Assembly: GCF_902459525.1 (NCBI RefSeq)
Contig: NZ_LR699166.1
Span: 62,001-126,000, forward strand
Length of the DNA stretch: 64,000 nucleotides
Direction of reading: 5' to 3'
Source of the DNA: Sideroxydans sp. CL21
Lineage (GTDB): Bacteria; Pseudomonadota; Gammaproteobacteria; Burkholderiales; Gallionellaceae
Shown here: positions 1 through 8,909 of the stretch, in pieces
Numbering within the stretch: the first letter of the stretch is position 1
Layout of the letters: each line of letters starts with the position of its first letter
The notes under the pieces: generated by a model
Seen by the model: only the letters and a program-made list of their open reading frames with translations
Databases searched by the model: none
What the model was told of the DNA's origin: nothing
Translations under genes and position numbers: made by a program

Positions 1-567
1 GCCTACGGCATATACGCCTGCAACGGCATCCTGTTCAATCATGAATCGCCTATACGCGGCGAAACCTTCGTCACGCGCAAGATAACCCGTGCCTTGGCGC
101 GCATCAAACTCGGCCTGCAGGACTGCCTGTACCTGGGCAACCTGAATTCGTTGCGCGACTGGGGCCATGCCAAAGACTACGTTGAGATGCAGTGGCTGAT
201 GCTGCAGCAGGAAAAACCGGAAGACTTTGTGATTGCTACAGGCGTGCAATACAGCGTGCGCGATTTCGTGAACGCTGCAGCCAAGGAACTTGGTATGTCC
301 ATCACATGGAAGGGTGACGGCGTTGAAGAAAAAGGCTACGACGCTTCCGGTAAATGCATCGTGGCGGTCGATCCGCGATATTTCCGTCCTACTGAAGTCG
401 AAACCTTGCTGGGCGATGCCAGCAAAGCAAAAAACAAGCTAGGCTGGTCGCCAAGGATCACTTTCGACGACTTGGTTAGCGAAATGGTGCGCGAAGACCT
501 AAAAGGTGCGGAACGTGATGAGCTGGTGAAGAAGCACGGCTACGCAATGTTTAATAGTCATGAGTAG
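1..567 (+). CDS. gmd: GDP-mannose 4,6-dehydratase, C-terminal part (5' end outside window)
   Basis: This is the first step of GDP-L-fucose synthesis: cytoplasmic NADP-dependent conversion of GDP-mannose to GDP-4-keto-6-deoxymannose. The reading frame is open from base 1, so the visible 188 residues are the C-terminal half of a protein that is usually 340-370 residues. The segments [19 protein letters not shown] and [21 protein letters not shown] are typical of the GMD family and form the substrate-binding part. The GDP-fucose synthase gene follows after 3 bases, so the two enzymes are almost certainly co-transcribed. The catalytic Rossmann half lies upstream of the window. Confidence 0.95.
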   Translation, partial: AYGIYACNGILFNHESPIRGETFVTRKITRALARIKLGLQDCLYLGNLNSLRDWGHAKDYVEMQWLMLQQEKPEDFVIATGVQYSVRDFVNAAAKELGMSITWKGDGVEEKGYDASGKCIVAVDPRYFRPTEVETLLGDASKAKNKLGWSPRITFDDLVSEMVREDLKGAERDELVKKHGYAMFNSHE

Positions 568-570
568 GCA

Positions 571-1530
571 ATGAATAAAGACTCAAAGATATATGTAGCC
601 GGGCATCGCGGATTAGTTGGCTCGGCCCTTTTGCGGAGCCTGAATGCCAAGGGTTATCACAATCTCATCTTGCGCACCCATGATGAATTGGAACTGCGCG
701 ACCAGGCAGCTGTGCAAGCATTTTTTGCCAAAGAGAAGCCAGAATACGTCATTCTTGCCGCTGCCAAAGTAGGGGGAATCCATGCCAACAATACCTACCC
801 GGCAGAATTCATCCACGACAATCTCGTTATCCAATCCAACATTATTCATAGCGCATGGCAGAGCAATGTCGAGCGCCTGTTGTTCTTGGGCTCGAGCTGC
901 ATCTACCCTAAGAATGCCCCGCAACCGATGAGTGAAGAATGTCTGCTGACAGGCCCGCTCGAACCGACTAACCGACCATATGCGGTGGCCAAGATTGCCG
1001 GGATCGAAATGTGCTGGTCGTACAATCGGCAGTACGGCACCAAATTCATGGCCGCCATGCCTACTAACCTGTATGGGCCTAACGATAACTACGACCTAAA
1101 CAACTCTCACGTTCTGCCCGCGTTGATTCGCAAGATGCATGAAGCGAAACTGCATGGTGATAAAGAAGTGGTGGTATGGGGTACGGGTACGCCCAGACGC
1201 GAATTTCTTTATAGCGAAGATATGGCCGATGCGTGTCTATATTTGCTGGAACAACCCGAGGACAAACTTGCGGGATTGTTTAACAATGAACAGCCGCCAT
1301 TGGTCAATATCGGTTGTGGTGAAGACCTGACCATCAAGGAACTGGCTGAGCTTGTAGCGGAAGTAGTCGGTTTCAAAGGCAGCCTTACCTTCGACACCAG
1401 CAAGCCGGATGGCACCATGCGAAAAGTGATGGATGTTTCCAGAATTCGGGGTTTTGGTTGGAAGCCCGTCGTCAGCTTGGCAGAGGGTATTAAGTTAGCA
1501 TACGGCGATTTTATTGCCCGCTGTCCATAG
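571..1530 (+). CDS. fcl: GDP-L-fucose synthase (epimerase/reductase)
   Basis: It converts GDP-4-keto-6-deoxymannose to GDP-L-fucose with NADPH in the cytoplasm. The 319-residue length is normal for WcaG/Fcl. The extended SDR signatures are visible: the nucleotide-binding GHRGLVG at residues 11-17, the serine-containing LGSSCIYP near 107-113, and the catalytic Tyr137-x3-Lys141 pair in PYAVAK. It starts 3 bases after gmd, and the GDP-fucose it makes is the donor for the fucosyltransferase gene about 3.5 kb downstream. The next gene probably starts at an ATG just after this stop. Confidence 0.97.
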   Translation: MNKDSKIYVAGHRGLVGSALLRSLNAKGYHNLILRTHDELELRDQAAVQAFFAKEKPEYVILAAAKVGGIHANNTYPAEFIHDNLVIQSNIIHSAWQSNVERLLFLGSSCIYPKNAPQPMSEECLLTGPLEPTNRPYAVAKIAGIEMCWSYNRQYGTKFMAAMPTNLYGPNDNYDLNNSHVLPALIRKMHEAKLHGDKEVVVWGTGTPRREFLYSEDMADACLYLLEQPEDKLAGLFNNEQPPLVNIGCGEDLTIKELAELVAEVVGFKGSLTFDTSKPDGTMRKVMDVSRIRGFGWKPVVSLAEGIKLAYGDFIARCP

Positions 1531-1543
1531 TCGGACGAATCCC

Positions 1544-2818
1544 ATGACGCTAAGAAAAAACATCCTATCCAACTACGTAGGAATGGGCGTGGTGGCGCTG
1601 GCACCGATTCTTGCGTTGCCTTGGTATCTGGCGGCACTTGGGCCGAAGCAGTTTGGATTAATCGGTTTCATAACTATGCTCCAGGCAATACTCGGCCTGC
1701 TGGACGCAGGCATGAGCCAAGCGCTAGTGCGCGAATTTTCGGTACGACTGAATTTGGCGGACGGGGGGCGGCGCAGCACAGCATTGCTGCTGTTCGGATT
1801 CGAACGCATATATTGGATATTTGCCTTTTGCACCGGAGGTGTCACGCTGCTGCTGGCAGATACGATTGCCAGGCATTGGCTGAACTTGGGGGGATTGCCA
1901 GATGTATCGGGGCGGGTGGCTATTTACGGCGCATCGGCTATCTTTGCAGCCCAGTTTCCCGGATCAATTTATCGTAGTCTGCTTGTGGGTGCGCAAGCGC
2001 AGGTGGTTCTTAACGGTGTTATGTTGGTCGGTGCGCTGTTACGCCATGTTGGTGGAGTAATAGTCGTTCTTGTCTGGCCAACGTTGTCTGCTTATCTGAT
2101 TTGGCAGGCTTCGATAGCACTGCTGGAAACTTTACTGCGGAGCAGGTTGGCATGGAACACACTGAACGTAAAAAAAAATCAGCTTAAATGGGAAATAAAA
2201 GAATTACGCCCGGTCTGGCGGCAGGTCGCCGGTATGTCTGCAGCTGTTTGGCTGGGCGCCTTAACCGTTCAGATGGATAAAATAGTACTCAGCCGGATGG
2301 CCACCATTGAACAGTTCGGTTATTACACGGTTGCAGCCACGGTCGCGGTTGGCATGCTGCAACTGGTCTATCCCTTGGTTCAGGCAGTGTTGCCACGTGC
2401 GGTACAGTTGCGTGAAGAACCTGCGGCTTTGCGCAAACTCGGCATCAAGCTGGCTGTGCTGATTGGACTGCTGACTGGAGTAATTGCCCTGATTTTCATT
2501 GCAGCAGGTCAATGGTTGTTGGGTATCTGGTTGAGAAACCCCGATGTGGCTTCAACAGTCTATCCGCTATTAGCCGTCTTACTTGTGGGGACAGGCATGA
2601 ACGCATTTTATAATGTTGGCTATATAAACTGGATAGTTCATAAAAAATTCTACCGAATGTTTCAGGTGAATGCGCTGGCGTTGGTACTCTCTGTAGTGCT
2701 AATCCCGCCCCTTGTTATCTGGCAAGGTACAATTGGTGCGGCATTTGGCTGGCTGATGATTAATTTTATAGGGCTGATGCTCAGTCTAGAATGGTTAAAG
2801 CGGAAACAGAATGAATGA
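1544..2818 (+). CDS. Wzx-like polysaccharide flippase (MOP/PST superfamily)
   Basis: This is probably the inner-membrane flippase that moves undecaprenyl-linked oligosaccharide units to the periplasm. The 424-residue protein is hydrophobic throughout, with about 12-14 predicted helices, and its N terminus (NILSNYVGMGVVALAPILALPWYL) has the pattern of polysaccharide biosynthesis proteins of the MOP exporter superfamily. I chose the ATG at 1544 over the TTG at 1514, which lies inside fcl. The gene overlaps the next by 8 bases. Flippases are poorly conserved, so the class is firm but the exact substrate is not. Confidence 0.88.
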   Translation: MTLRKNILSNYVGMGVVALAPILALPWYLAALGPKQFGLIGFITMLQAILGLLDAGMSQALVREFSVRLNLADGGRRSTALLLFGFERIYWIFAFCTGGVTLLLADTIARHWLNLGGLPDVSGRVAIYGASAIFAAQFPGSIYRSLLVGAQAQVVLNGVMLVGALLRHVGGVIVVLVWPTLSAYLIWQASIALLETLLRSRLAWNTLNVKKNQLKWEIKELRPVWRQVAGMSAAVWLGALTVQMDKIVLSRMATIEQFGYYTVAATVAVGMLQLVYPLVQAVLPRAVQLREEPAALRKLGIKLAVLIGLLTGVIALIFIAAGQWLLGIWLRNPDVASTVYPLLAVLLVGTGMNAFYNVGYINWIVHKKFYRMFQVNALALVLSVVLIPPLVIWQGTIGAAFGWLMINFIGLMLSLEWLKRKQNE

Positions 2819-3587
2819 GCTTATTCGTAAATCTTACTGGTTACTCAGTGCGCAGTTTGGCTTCGACCCAAGACGATTGTTTCGCTCGTGCAGGGGAATT
2901 CCTCGATATGTCGCAGGCTGGTTTCATTTTCGAAAAGAATACAAAGGCAGGCTCGACTTTCTCCCTTGTTTGTATGACTGGTTTGAAGAGGGTGGTTCCA
3001 CCAAGGACGAATACTTTTGGCAGGATTTGCATGTGGCACGGCTAATTCATCTTGCCAATCCGACAAGGCATGTGGATATTGGTTCGCGCATTGATGGCTT
3101 TGTTGCACATGTGGCCAGTTTCAGGGATATCGAAGTGTTCGATATTCGCCCTGTCACTTCAATGATTCCAGGAGTTAGTTTCAGGCAGGCAGATTTGATG
3201 CATCCGTCCGAATCGCTCATTGAATATTGCGACTCACTTTCATGTTTACACGCGCTGGAGCATTTTGGCCTTGGCCGCTACGGTGATCCGATTGATCCAC
3301 ATGGATATGCGTCGGGACTGGGTAACATGGCAAGGATACTGCAGTCTGGCGGCTTGTTTTATCTTTCCGTTCCCATCGGACAGGAACGCGTGGAGTTTAA
3401 TGCGCATCGGATATTTGATCCGAACTCACTGGTTCGTCTCGCTGCAGAAAGCGGATTGTTGCTCAGAGAATTCGCATGGATAGGGCAGAGCCGGGCGGTT
3501 ATCTTGTCTTCCGACATGCAGCTGGATATGGCCGAGTTGAGCAAGCTTCGCTATTCATTAGGTATATTTACGTTCGTCAAGCAATAA
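2811..3587 (+). CDS. DUF268-like protein, SAM-methyltransferase fold
   Basis: This 258-residue protein resembles the DUF268 family, found in polysaccharide clusters and built like a Rossmann methyltransferase. HVDIGSRIDGFVAH near residues 88-101 takes the place of motif I, and ALEHFGLGRYGDP near 145-157 takes the place of the post-motif region, but the glycine-rich loop is altered. Its substrate is unknown; modification of a sugar in the polymer is an inference from the neighbours. It overlaps the flippase gene by 8 bases and is followed by two more methyltransferase-like genes, so all appear translationally linked. Confidence 0.8.
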   Translation: MNELIRKSYWLLSAQFGFDPRRLFRSCRGIPRYVAGWFHFRKEYKGRLDFLPCLYDWFEEGGSTKDEYFWQDLHVARLIHLANPTRHVDIGSRIDGFVAHVASFRDIEVFDIRPVTSMIPGVSFRQADLMHPSESLIEYCDSLSCLHALEHFGLGRYGDPIDPHGYASGLGNMARILQSGGLFYLSVPIGQERVEFNAHRIFDPNSLVRLAAESGLLLREFAWIGQSRAVILSSDMQLDMAELSKLRYSLGIFTFVKQ

Positions 3588-3597
3588 GGACTGGAAA

Positions 3598-4317
3598 GTG
3601 AAGAAATTATTAAAAGGCATAATCGGGATTGACGCCAACGAAGAAGGGCGGAATCGGTGGCTGGCTGAGACGTTGTCGGCCATCCCGCCAGGTTTGCGCT
3701 TGCTCGATGCCGGAGCGGGTGAATTACGCAACAAGCCGTTATGTTCTCACTTGAATTATGTGTCGCAGGATGCTTGCCAGTATGAAGGAAAGGGAGACGA
3801 AAAAGGGCTGCAAACTGGCACATGGGATACCAGCAGGATTGATCTTGTCTGTGACATCATAAATATTCCAGAACCAAATGCCTCGTTTGATGTGATTCTG
3901 TGCAGCGAGGTATTTGAGCATTTACCCGACGCAATCAAGGCATTGGATGAGTTTGCGCGTTTGCTAAAACCGGGCGGCAAACTGATCATCACTGCACCGT
4001 TTGCTTCATTCGTGCACTTTGCGCCATACCATTACGCCACTGGATATAGCCGCTACTGGTATGAATATCACTTGCCGCCGCGAAATTTTGAAATCCAGGA
4101 GCTGATACCTAATGGTGATTGGTTCTCCTACGCAAAACAGGAAATGTTGCGGCTGCCCGGCATGGCACGCCGCTACGGTGATTGGTGCTGGCCTTTAAGC
4201 TATCTGGTAGCGGGAGCCGGTTTGATTTATTTCTCGCTACGCGGAAAATCTCGGATGGCCGATGAGGTTGCATGTTTTGGGTGGCACTGCGTTGCTGTCA
4301 AACAGCAAATAATTTGA
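3598..4317 (+). CDS. Class I SAM-dependent methyltransferase
   Basis: This is a 239-residue methyltransferase of the Methyltransf_11 type. Motif I is LLDAGAGE at residues 35-42, the acidic and post-I elements follow in DLVCDI and CSEVFEHLPD, and LLKPGGKLIITAPF is the usual beta-5 region. A hydrophobic stretch near residues 200-220 (YLVAGAGLIYFSLRG) may associate it with the membrane. The start is GTG at 3598, supported by AAGGA about 7 bases upstream. It lies between two other methyltransferase-like genes in the polysaccharide operon, so sugar methylation is likely but the position modified is unknown. Confidence 0.85.
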   Translation: MKKLLKGIIGIDANEEGRNRWLAETLSAIPPGLRLLDAGAGELRNKPLCSHLNYVSQDACQYEGKGDEKGLQTGTWDTSRIDLVCDIINIPEPNASFDVILCSEVFEHLPDAIKALDEFARLLKPGGKLIITAPFASFVHFAPYHYATGYSRYWYEYHLPPRNFEIQELIPNGDWFSYAKQEMLRLPGMARRYGDWCWPLSYLVAGAGLIYFSLRGKSRMADEVACFGWHCVAVKQQII

Positions 4318-4318
4318 G

Positions 4319-4990
4319 ATGTTCTTTCCAGAAAAAATAACGGCGATTCGTCCAAAAGACAAGGTGTTGGAGATTGGGCCTGGCTCAACCCCACATCCTA
4401 GAAGCGATGTTTTTCTCGAACTAAGTTTTGATGGCGCTCAGGACAAGATTGCTCAGCGTGGCGGGGAGCTCAAGGACGCAGACTTCGGCAGCAAGCCGGT
4501 TCACTATTACAACGGTGCAAGGTTTCCATTCGAGGATGGTCAGTTTGATTATGTAATCTGTTCGCATGTAATAGAACATGTTCCTGATCCCAAGTCGTTC
4601 CTAAGCGAAGTATTCAGGGTAGCAGGAGGAAGAGGTTATTTAGAATACCCGCTCATTACTTATGAATATTTGTATAACTTCGATGTTCATCTCCATTTCG
4701 TAAAATTTGATTTCGAACAGAGCCTACTGAGATATCTACCAAAGCGTGATACCGTTTTTCCTGAGTTTGCAGCAGTAAGCTCATTGTTCTATCAAACACT
4801 TAGTTGCGGTTGGGATGATTTATGTGCAGCAAATAAAAGCCTGTTTTTTGAAGGTTTTGAATTCACACAACCCTTTACTGTTCAAAAAACCAGCGAGCTG
4901 GAAAAACTGCTGCCATCCAGTTCTTTGATTGTTCCGAAAAGGACGGTGCGCAAATTTATCGGTCAAATCTTAAATAAACTTGGATTGTAA
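4319..4990 (+). CDS. Class I SAM-dependent methyltransferase
   Basis: The 223-residue protein has motif I as VLEIGPGSTPH at residues 17-27 and ICSHVIEHVPDPKSFLSEV in the post-motif region, both typical of small Rossmann methyltransferases in polysaccharide clusters. It starts one base after the previous stop and its stop codon directly abuts the GTG start of the fucosyltransferase gene, so coupling is tight. Base composition is noticeably more AT-rich than in the downstream housekeeping genes, which fits horizontal acquisition of O-antigen genes. The acceptor is unknown. Confidence 0.85.
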   Translation: MFFPEKITAIRPKDKVLEIGPGSTPHPRSDVFLELSFDGAQDKIAQRGGELKDADFGSKPVHYYNGARFPFEDGQFDYVICSHVIEHVPDPKSFLSEVFRVAGGRGYLEYPLITYEYLYNFDVHLHFVKFDFEQSLLRYLPKRDTVFPEFAAVSSLFYQTLSCGWDDLCAANKSLFFEGFEFTQPFTVQKTSELEKLLPSSSLIVPKRTVRKFIGQILNKLGL

Positions 4991-5875
4991 GTGATCGTGG
5001 TGATAACTCATATTATCGGCGGCTTGGGCAATCAGATGTTTCAATATGCAGCCGGTCGCGCTCTGTCATTAAGAAAAAATACGGAACTCCGGTTGGATAT
5101 TTCCGGCTTTGCATCGTACGGTTTACATCAAGGATTTGAGTTGCAACGCGTATTTACGTGTCCAGCAGTGATTGCCAGTGATTCGGACATCAACCGGGTA
5201 TTGGGCTGGCAGTCCAAACCCATTATTCGTCGGCTAATGACACGTCAACGATTTGCCAAATTTCGTCGAGATGCGTTTGCCGTAGAACCGCATTTTTATT
5301 ATTGGCCCAAAATGGACGATCTGAAAACAGATTGCTATTTGTCAGGCTATTGGCAATCCGAAAAATATTTTGCTGATGTAGCCGCACAAATTCGTATCGA
5401 CTTTGCATTCAGGAAATTGATGAATTTACGAAATGCTGATTTTGCAGAGAAAATCCAACAGGGAAATGCGATCAGCCTCCATGTTCGGCGCGGTGACTAT
5501 GCGAACAATCCAAAAACGACCGCTGCCCATGGCTTATGTTCGCTGGAGTACTACAAGTCGGCAATTCAATATGTGATCAATAAAGTTGATCAGCCGTGCT
5601 TTTATATATTTTCAGACGATCCGACATGGGTAAGAGAAAACATAGAAATAGATTTCCCTTCCCATTATGTGGATCATAACAAGGGCGAGGAAAGTTACAA
5701 TGACATGCGGCTGATGAGTATGTGCAAACATCACATCATTGCCAATAGCTCTTTCAGTTGGTGGGGTGCGTGGCTGAATCCAAGTCCTGACAAAATCGTT
5801 ATTGCGCCACAAAAGTGGTTTGCCAAAGAAACAAATACGCGGGATTTGATCCCGCAAGACTGGATTAGACTGTGA
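4991..5875 (+). CDS. Alpha-1,2-fucosyltransferase, GT11 family
   Basis: It transfers L-fucose from GDP-fucose to a galactose-type acceptor on a lipid-linked glycan at the cytoplasmic face. The 294-residue length is standard. GT11 hallmarks are present: GGLGNQMFQYAAGRAL at residues 10-25, the donor-binding HVRRGDY at 164-170, and ANSSFSWWGAWL at 251-262. The GTG start at 4991 immediately follows the previous TAA; the exact start is uncertain because further GTG codons follow. With gmd and fcl in the same operon, the donor pathway and transferase are complete within this locus. Confidence 0.95.
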   Translation: MIVVITHIIGGLGNQMFQYAAGRALSLRKNTELRLDISGFASYGLHQGFELQRVFTCPAVIASDSDINRVLGWQSKPIIRRLMTRQRFAKFRRDAFAVEPHFYYWPKMDDLKTDCYLSGYWQSEKYFADVAAQIRIDFAFRKLMNLRNADFAEKIQQGNAISLHVRRGDYANNPKTTAAHGLCSLEYYKSAIQYVINKVDQPCFYIFSDDPTWVRENIEIDFPSHYVDHNKGEESYNDMRLMSMCKHHIIANSSFSWWGAWLNPSPDKIVIAPQKWFAKETNTRDLIPQDWIRL

Positions 5876-5891
5876 GACTTAAGGAATGGTA

Positions 5892-6788
5892 GTGTTTGAT
5901 TCGGACCAGGAAACCGCCCAACCGCCCTTGGTAACAGTCGCCATGCCCGTATACAACGCAGGCAAGTACTTGCGATTGGCTGTGCTCTCGATAGTCAAGC
6001 AAACCTTTACAGACTGGGAGTTGTTGATCATTGATGATGGTTCAACGGACAATGCCCTGCAGAGCATTGTGGACATCAAGGATGCGCGAATTCAGATTTT
6101 GAGAGATGGCATAAATAAAGGATTGGCCGTCAGACTGAATGAGTGCATCGAATTGGCACGAGGCAAATACTTTGCTCGGATGGATGCGGATGATGTGTCA
6201 TATCCAACGCGATTTGAGTTCCAAATCGATGCCTTTAAAAAGGACCCGCAACTGGATTTGGTGGCCGTATGTGCAATCACGATTGATGAAAACAATAAGG
6301 CGACGAGCATTTTTCCTAGTGCTATCACGCATGAAGAAATTTCTTCCTACCCGTGGCGAGGATTCCACTTTCCCCATCCAACCTGGATGGGGAAAGTGGA
6401 ATGGTTTCGCAAATATCGCTATGCGAATCCTGCTCCTTATTTTTGCGAGGATCAGGAGCTGCTGTTGCGTAGCTATCGCAACAGCAGATTTTCAACCGTT
6501 GATGAAATACTCTTTGCTTATAGGGTTCGAAGGAAAATCAACTGGCAAAAATTGGCAAAAACACGCTGGGCAGTTTTAAAAGTTCAATTCCGTCACTTTG
6601 CAAGAATAAACCAATGGTATTTTGTGTCGCTGGCAATAACGGCCTATTTGTTGAAGATAGGTAGTGATGTATTTAAAAGGCTGTGTTCAGGGAATAATGA
6701 ATGTAAGCGTGTGAGCGTAGATGATGCCGTTGTATCCAAGTGGAATAGGATTCGGGACGGTATAGCACTGGACCTGAAAGTACCATGA
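5892..6788 (+). CDS. Glycosyltransferase family 2
   Basis: This is a GT-A fold glycosyltransferase of about 298 residues. The N terminus has the typical TVAMPVYNAGKYLRLAVLSI, followed by DDGSTDN and the metal-binding DADD in ARMDADDVSYPTR. Start choice: AAGGA at 5881-5885 directly touches the ATG at 5886 but lies 6 bases from an in-frame GTG at 5892, so I prefer the GTG. The stop overlaps the next ATG by 4 bases. It should add one sugar to the O-unit; donor and linkage cannot be read from the sequence. Confidence 0.9.
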   Translation: MFDSDQETAQPPLVTVAMPVYNAGKYLRLAVLSIVKQTFTDWELLIIDDGSTDNALQSIVDIKDARIQILRDGINKGLAVRLNECIELARGKYFARMDADDVSYPTRFEFQIDAFKKDPQLDLVAVCAITIDENNKATSIFPSAITHEEISSYPWRGFHFPHPTWMGKVEWFRKYRYANPAPYFCEDQELLLRSYRNSRFSTVDEILFAYRVRRKINWQKLAKTRWAVLKVQFRHFARINQWYFVSLAITAYLLKIGSDVFKRLCSGNNECKRVSVDDAVVSKWNRIRDGIALDLKVP

Positions 6789-7918
6789 AAAAACTCTGCT
6801 ACGTTGCAACCATTCCGGCCGTCGTTCATGCTTTTTTACGCGCCCATATTCAGGAGGCTGCAAAAAAATATGAAGTAACAGTCATATGCAATTCCACGGA
6901 TAAGTACTTGCTTGACGGTCTTAATGCGCGTCTCGTTCTGCTCCCAATTGACCGTCGGCCCTCACCTTGGAATGACTTGCGAGTCTTGTTTCAACTATAC
7001 AGTCTGTTTCGCCGTGAGCGATTCGATATTGTGCATTCCCACATGCCCAAGACAGGACTGCTCGGAATGTTGGCTGCATGGTTGGCAAGGGTACCAATAC
7101 GCATCAACACATTTCATGGCGAGGTATGGGCAACACGAAGCGGCTGGCGACGGAAGACACTCAAATTATTCGACCAATTGATTGGATTGCTTGCGACAGA
7201 TATTTTTGCGGTGAGTCCGTCGCAGCGAGACTTTTTGGTTAACGAGGGAGTCCTGCCACCGGGAAAAGCAAAGGTGATTGGCGCAGGATCAATCTGCGGT
7301 GTAGATCCCCTGCGTTTCCATCCGGATGCTGAGAAAAGACAAACAGTACGCCAAGGCTTGGGAATTGCGCGGGATTCGAAGGTGGTTCTATTTGTCGGAC
7401 GGCTCAATCGCGACAAGGGGATGCTGGACTTGGCTGCCGCATTCGATACTATTGCCAAACAGTACCCGGATGTGGAACTCCTGCTGGTGGGTGCTGAAGA
7501 AGATGTGCCCTTCAGCCGCATTCAGGAAATCTGCCACGCAGAAAGCGAACGCCTGCGCTACATAAGCTTTTCTTCCAAACCTGAACATTACATGACTGCG
7601 GCAGATATTCTTTGCTTGCCAAGTTACCGTGAAGGATTTGGCATGACCATCATTGAGGCAGCAGCCTGTGGCGTGCCCGCCGTGGCTTCGCGTATATATG
7701 GGATTACGGATGCCGTGGCAGATGGCGAAACCGGCTTGTTGTTCCCTGCGGGAGATGTGAATGCGCTGACACGGGCCTTGTCAAAATTGATTACGGAGAA
7801 CGAGTTGCGACAACAGATGGGCAATGAAGCTCGCAAGCGTGCGTTGAATTTATTCTCCAGCGAAAAGATAACCCGCGAGTTGGTGGCCTTGTACGATAGA
7901 TTGTCCGGGACGCGGTGA
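6785..7918 (+). CDS. Glycosyltransferase family 4
   Basis: The 377-residue protein is a GT-B fold transferase. The N-terminal acceptor domain contains IVHSHMPKTGLLG, and the C-terminal donor domain contains VLFVGRLNRDKGMLDLAAAF and EGFGMTIIEAAACGVPAVASR, the conserved glutamate-rich nucleotide-sugar site. It starts in an ATGA overlap with the GT2 gene. GT4 enzymes in this position usually add GlcNAc, GalNAc or a deoxyhexose to the lipid-linked unit. The specificity remains open. Confidence 0.92.
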   Translation: MKKLCYVATIPAVVHAFLRAHIQEAAKKYEVTVICNSTDKYLLDGLNARLVLLPIDRRPSPWNDLRVLFQLYSLFRRERFDIVHSHMPKTGLLGMLAAWLARVPIRINTFHGEVWATRSGWRRKTLKLFDQLIGLLATDIFAVSPSQRDFLVNEGVLPPGKAKVIGAGSICGVDPLRFHPDAEKRQTVRQGLGIARDSKVVLFVGRLNRDKGMLDLAAAFDTIAKQYPDVELLLVGAEEDVPFSRIQEICHAESERLRYISFSSKPEHYMTAADILCLPSYREGFGMTIIEAAACGVPAVASRIYGITDAVADGETGLLFPAGDVNALTRALSKLITENELRQQMGNEARKRALNLFSSEKITRELVALYDRLSGTR

Positions 7919-7925
7919 AACAGGA

Positions 7926-8909
7926 ATGAAAGAAATCGGTTTCAAACACGATAAATGCAATTTGCTCATTACCGGCGCCAGTGGCTTTGTTGGTCGTCCC
8001 CTTAGTGCCGAGCTGCTCGCACGAGGATACATGGTCCGGGCGGCAGTGCGTAATGCTGGAACATCGGCAGAAAATTCCGCTGTGTCCGTGGTAGGCGAAA
8101 TTGATGGCGAAACGAGATGGGCGGAGGCGCTCAGCGGCATTGACGCAGTGATTCACCTGGCTGCGCGAGTGCATGTCATGCACGACAATTCGGACGATCC
8201 GTTAGCGGAATTTCGCCGTACCAATACCACAGGGACGGAACATCTGGCCCGTAGCGCGGCAGCAAACGGGGTTAGGCGGCTGGTGTATGTCAGTTCGATC
8301 AAGGTGAACGGCGAGGAAACGTCCGATGGACGTATTTACTCGGAGAATGATATTCCTGCGCCGCAGGATCCATATGGCATTTCCAAGTGGGAAGCGGAAC
8401 AAGTTCTGCAACGCGTGGCGCAAGAAACTGGCCTGGAGATTGTGATCGTACGGCCACCGCTGGTTTACGGCGCAGGGGTAAAGGGTAATTTTGCACAAAT
8501 GATGCGGGTAGTTGCAAGCGGGCTGCCGCTACCGCTGGCCTCGGTCAGAAACAAGCGCGATCTTGTTTATGTAGGCAACCTGGTGGATGCGCTGGTCGTA
8601 TGCGCGACGCATCCAACCGCTGCCGGGAACACCTATCTGGTAAGCGATGGCGAAGATATCTCAACACCAGATTTGCTGCACCGATTGGGAGAGGCTATGG
8701 GGCACGCGGCACGAGTGTTTTCTTGTCCGCTCCCGCTGCTGAAACTGGCAGGTCGCTTGACCGGAAAATCCAGTCAGATCGAGCGTTTGCTGGGTTCGCT
8801 GCAGGTCGATAGTGGTAAAATCCGCCGCGAACTTAACTGGATTCCGCCCTACAGCTTGCAGCAGGGGCTGCAAGCTACCGCGGAGTGGTATCGAAATACC
8901 CATCTATGA
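7926..8909 (+). CDS. NAD-dependent epimerase/4-reductase of UDP-sugar (WbpV-like)
   Basis: The extended SDR protein of 327 residues has LLITGASGFVGRPL near residue 14, YVSSIKVNGE as the serine segment and YGISKWEAE with the Tyr-x3-Lys pair. Position and order (this gene, a WecA-like transferase, a large 4,6-dehydratase) match wbpV-wbpL-wbpM of Pseudomonas O-antigen loci, where the SDR reduces the 4-keto sugar to UDP-QuiNAc or UDP-FucNAc. The function is therefore inferred mainly from synteny. AGGA abuts the start, so a slightly later start is possible. Its TGA overlaps the next ATG. Confidence 0.85.
   Translation: MKEIGFKHDKCNLLITGASGFVGRPLSAELLARGYMVRAAVRNAGTSAENSAVSVVGEIDGETRWAEALSGIDAVIHLAARVHVMHDNSDDPLAEFRRTNTTGTEHLARSAAANGVRRLVYVSSIKVNGEETSDGRIYSENDIPAPQDPYGISKWEAEQVLQRVAQETGLEIVIVRPPLVYGAGVKGNFAQMMRVVASGLPLPLASVRNKRDLVYVGNLVDALVVCATHPTAAGNTYLVSDGEDISTPDLLHRLGEAMGHAARVFSCPLPLLKLAGRLTGKSSQIERLLGSLQVDSGKIRRELNWIPPYSLQQGLQATAEWYRNTHL

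Noticed and set aside
613-924. 103-codon minus-strand frame opposite fcl
   Set aside because: It is antisense to a complete SDR gene and has no features of its own.
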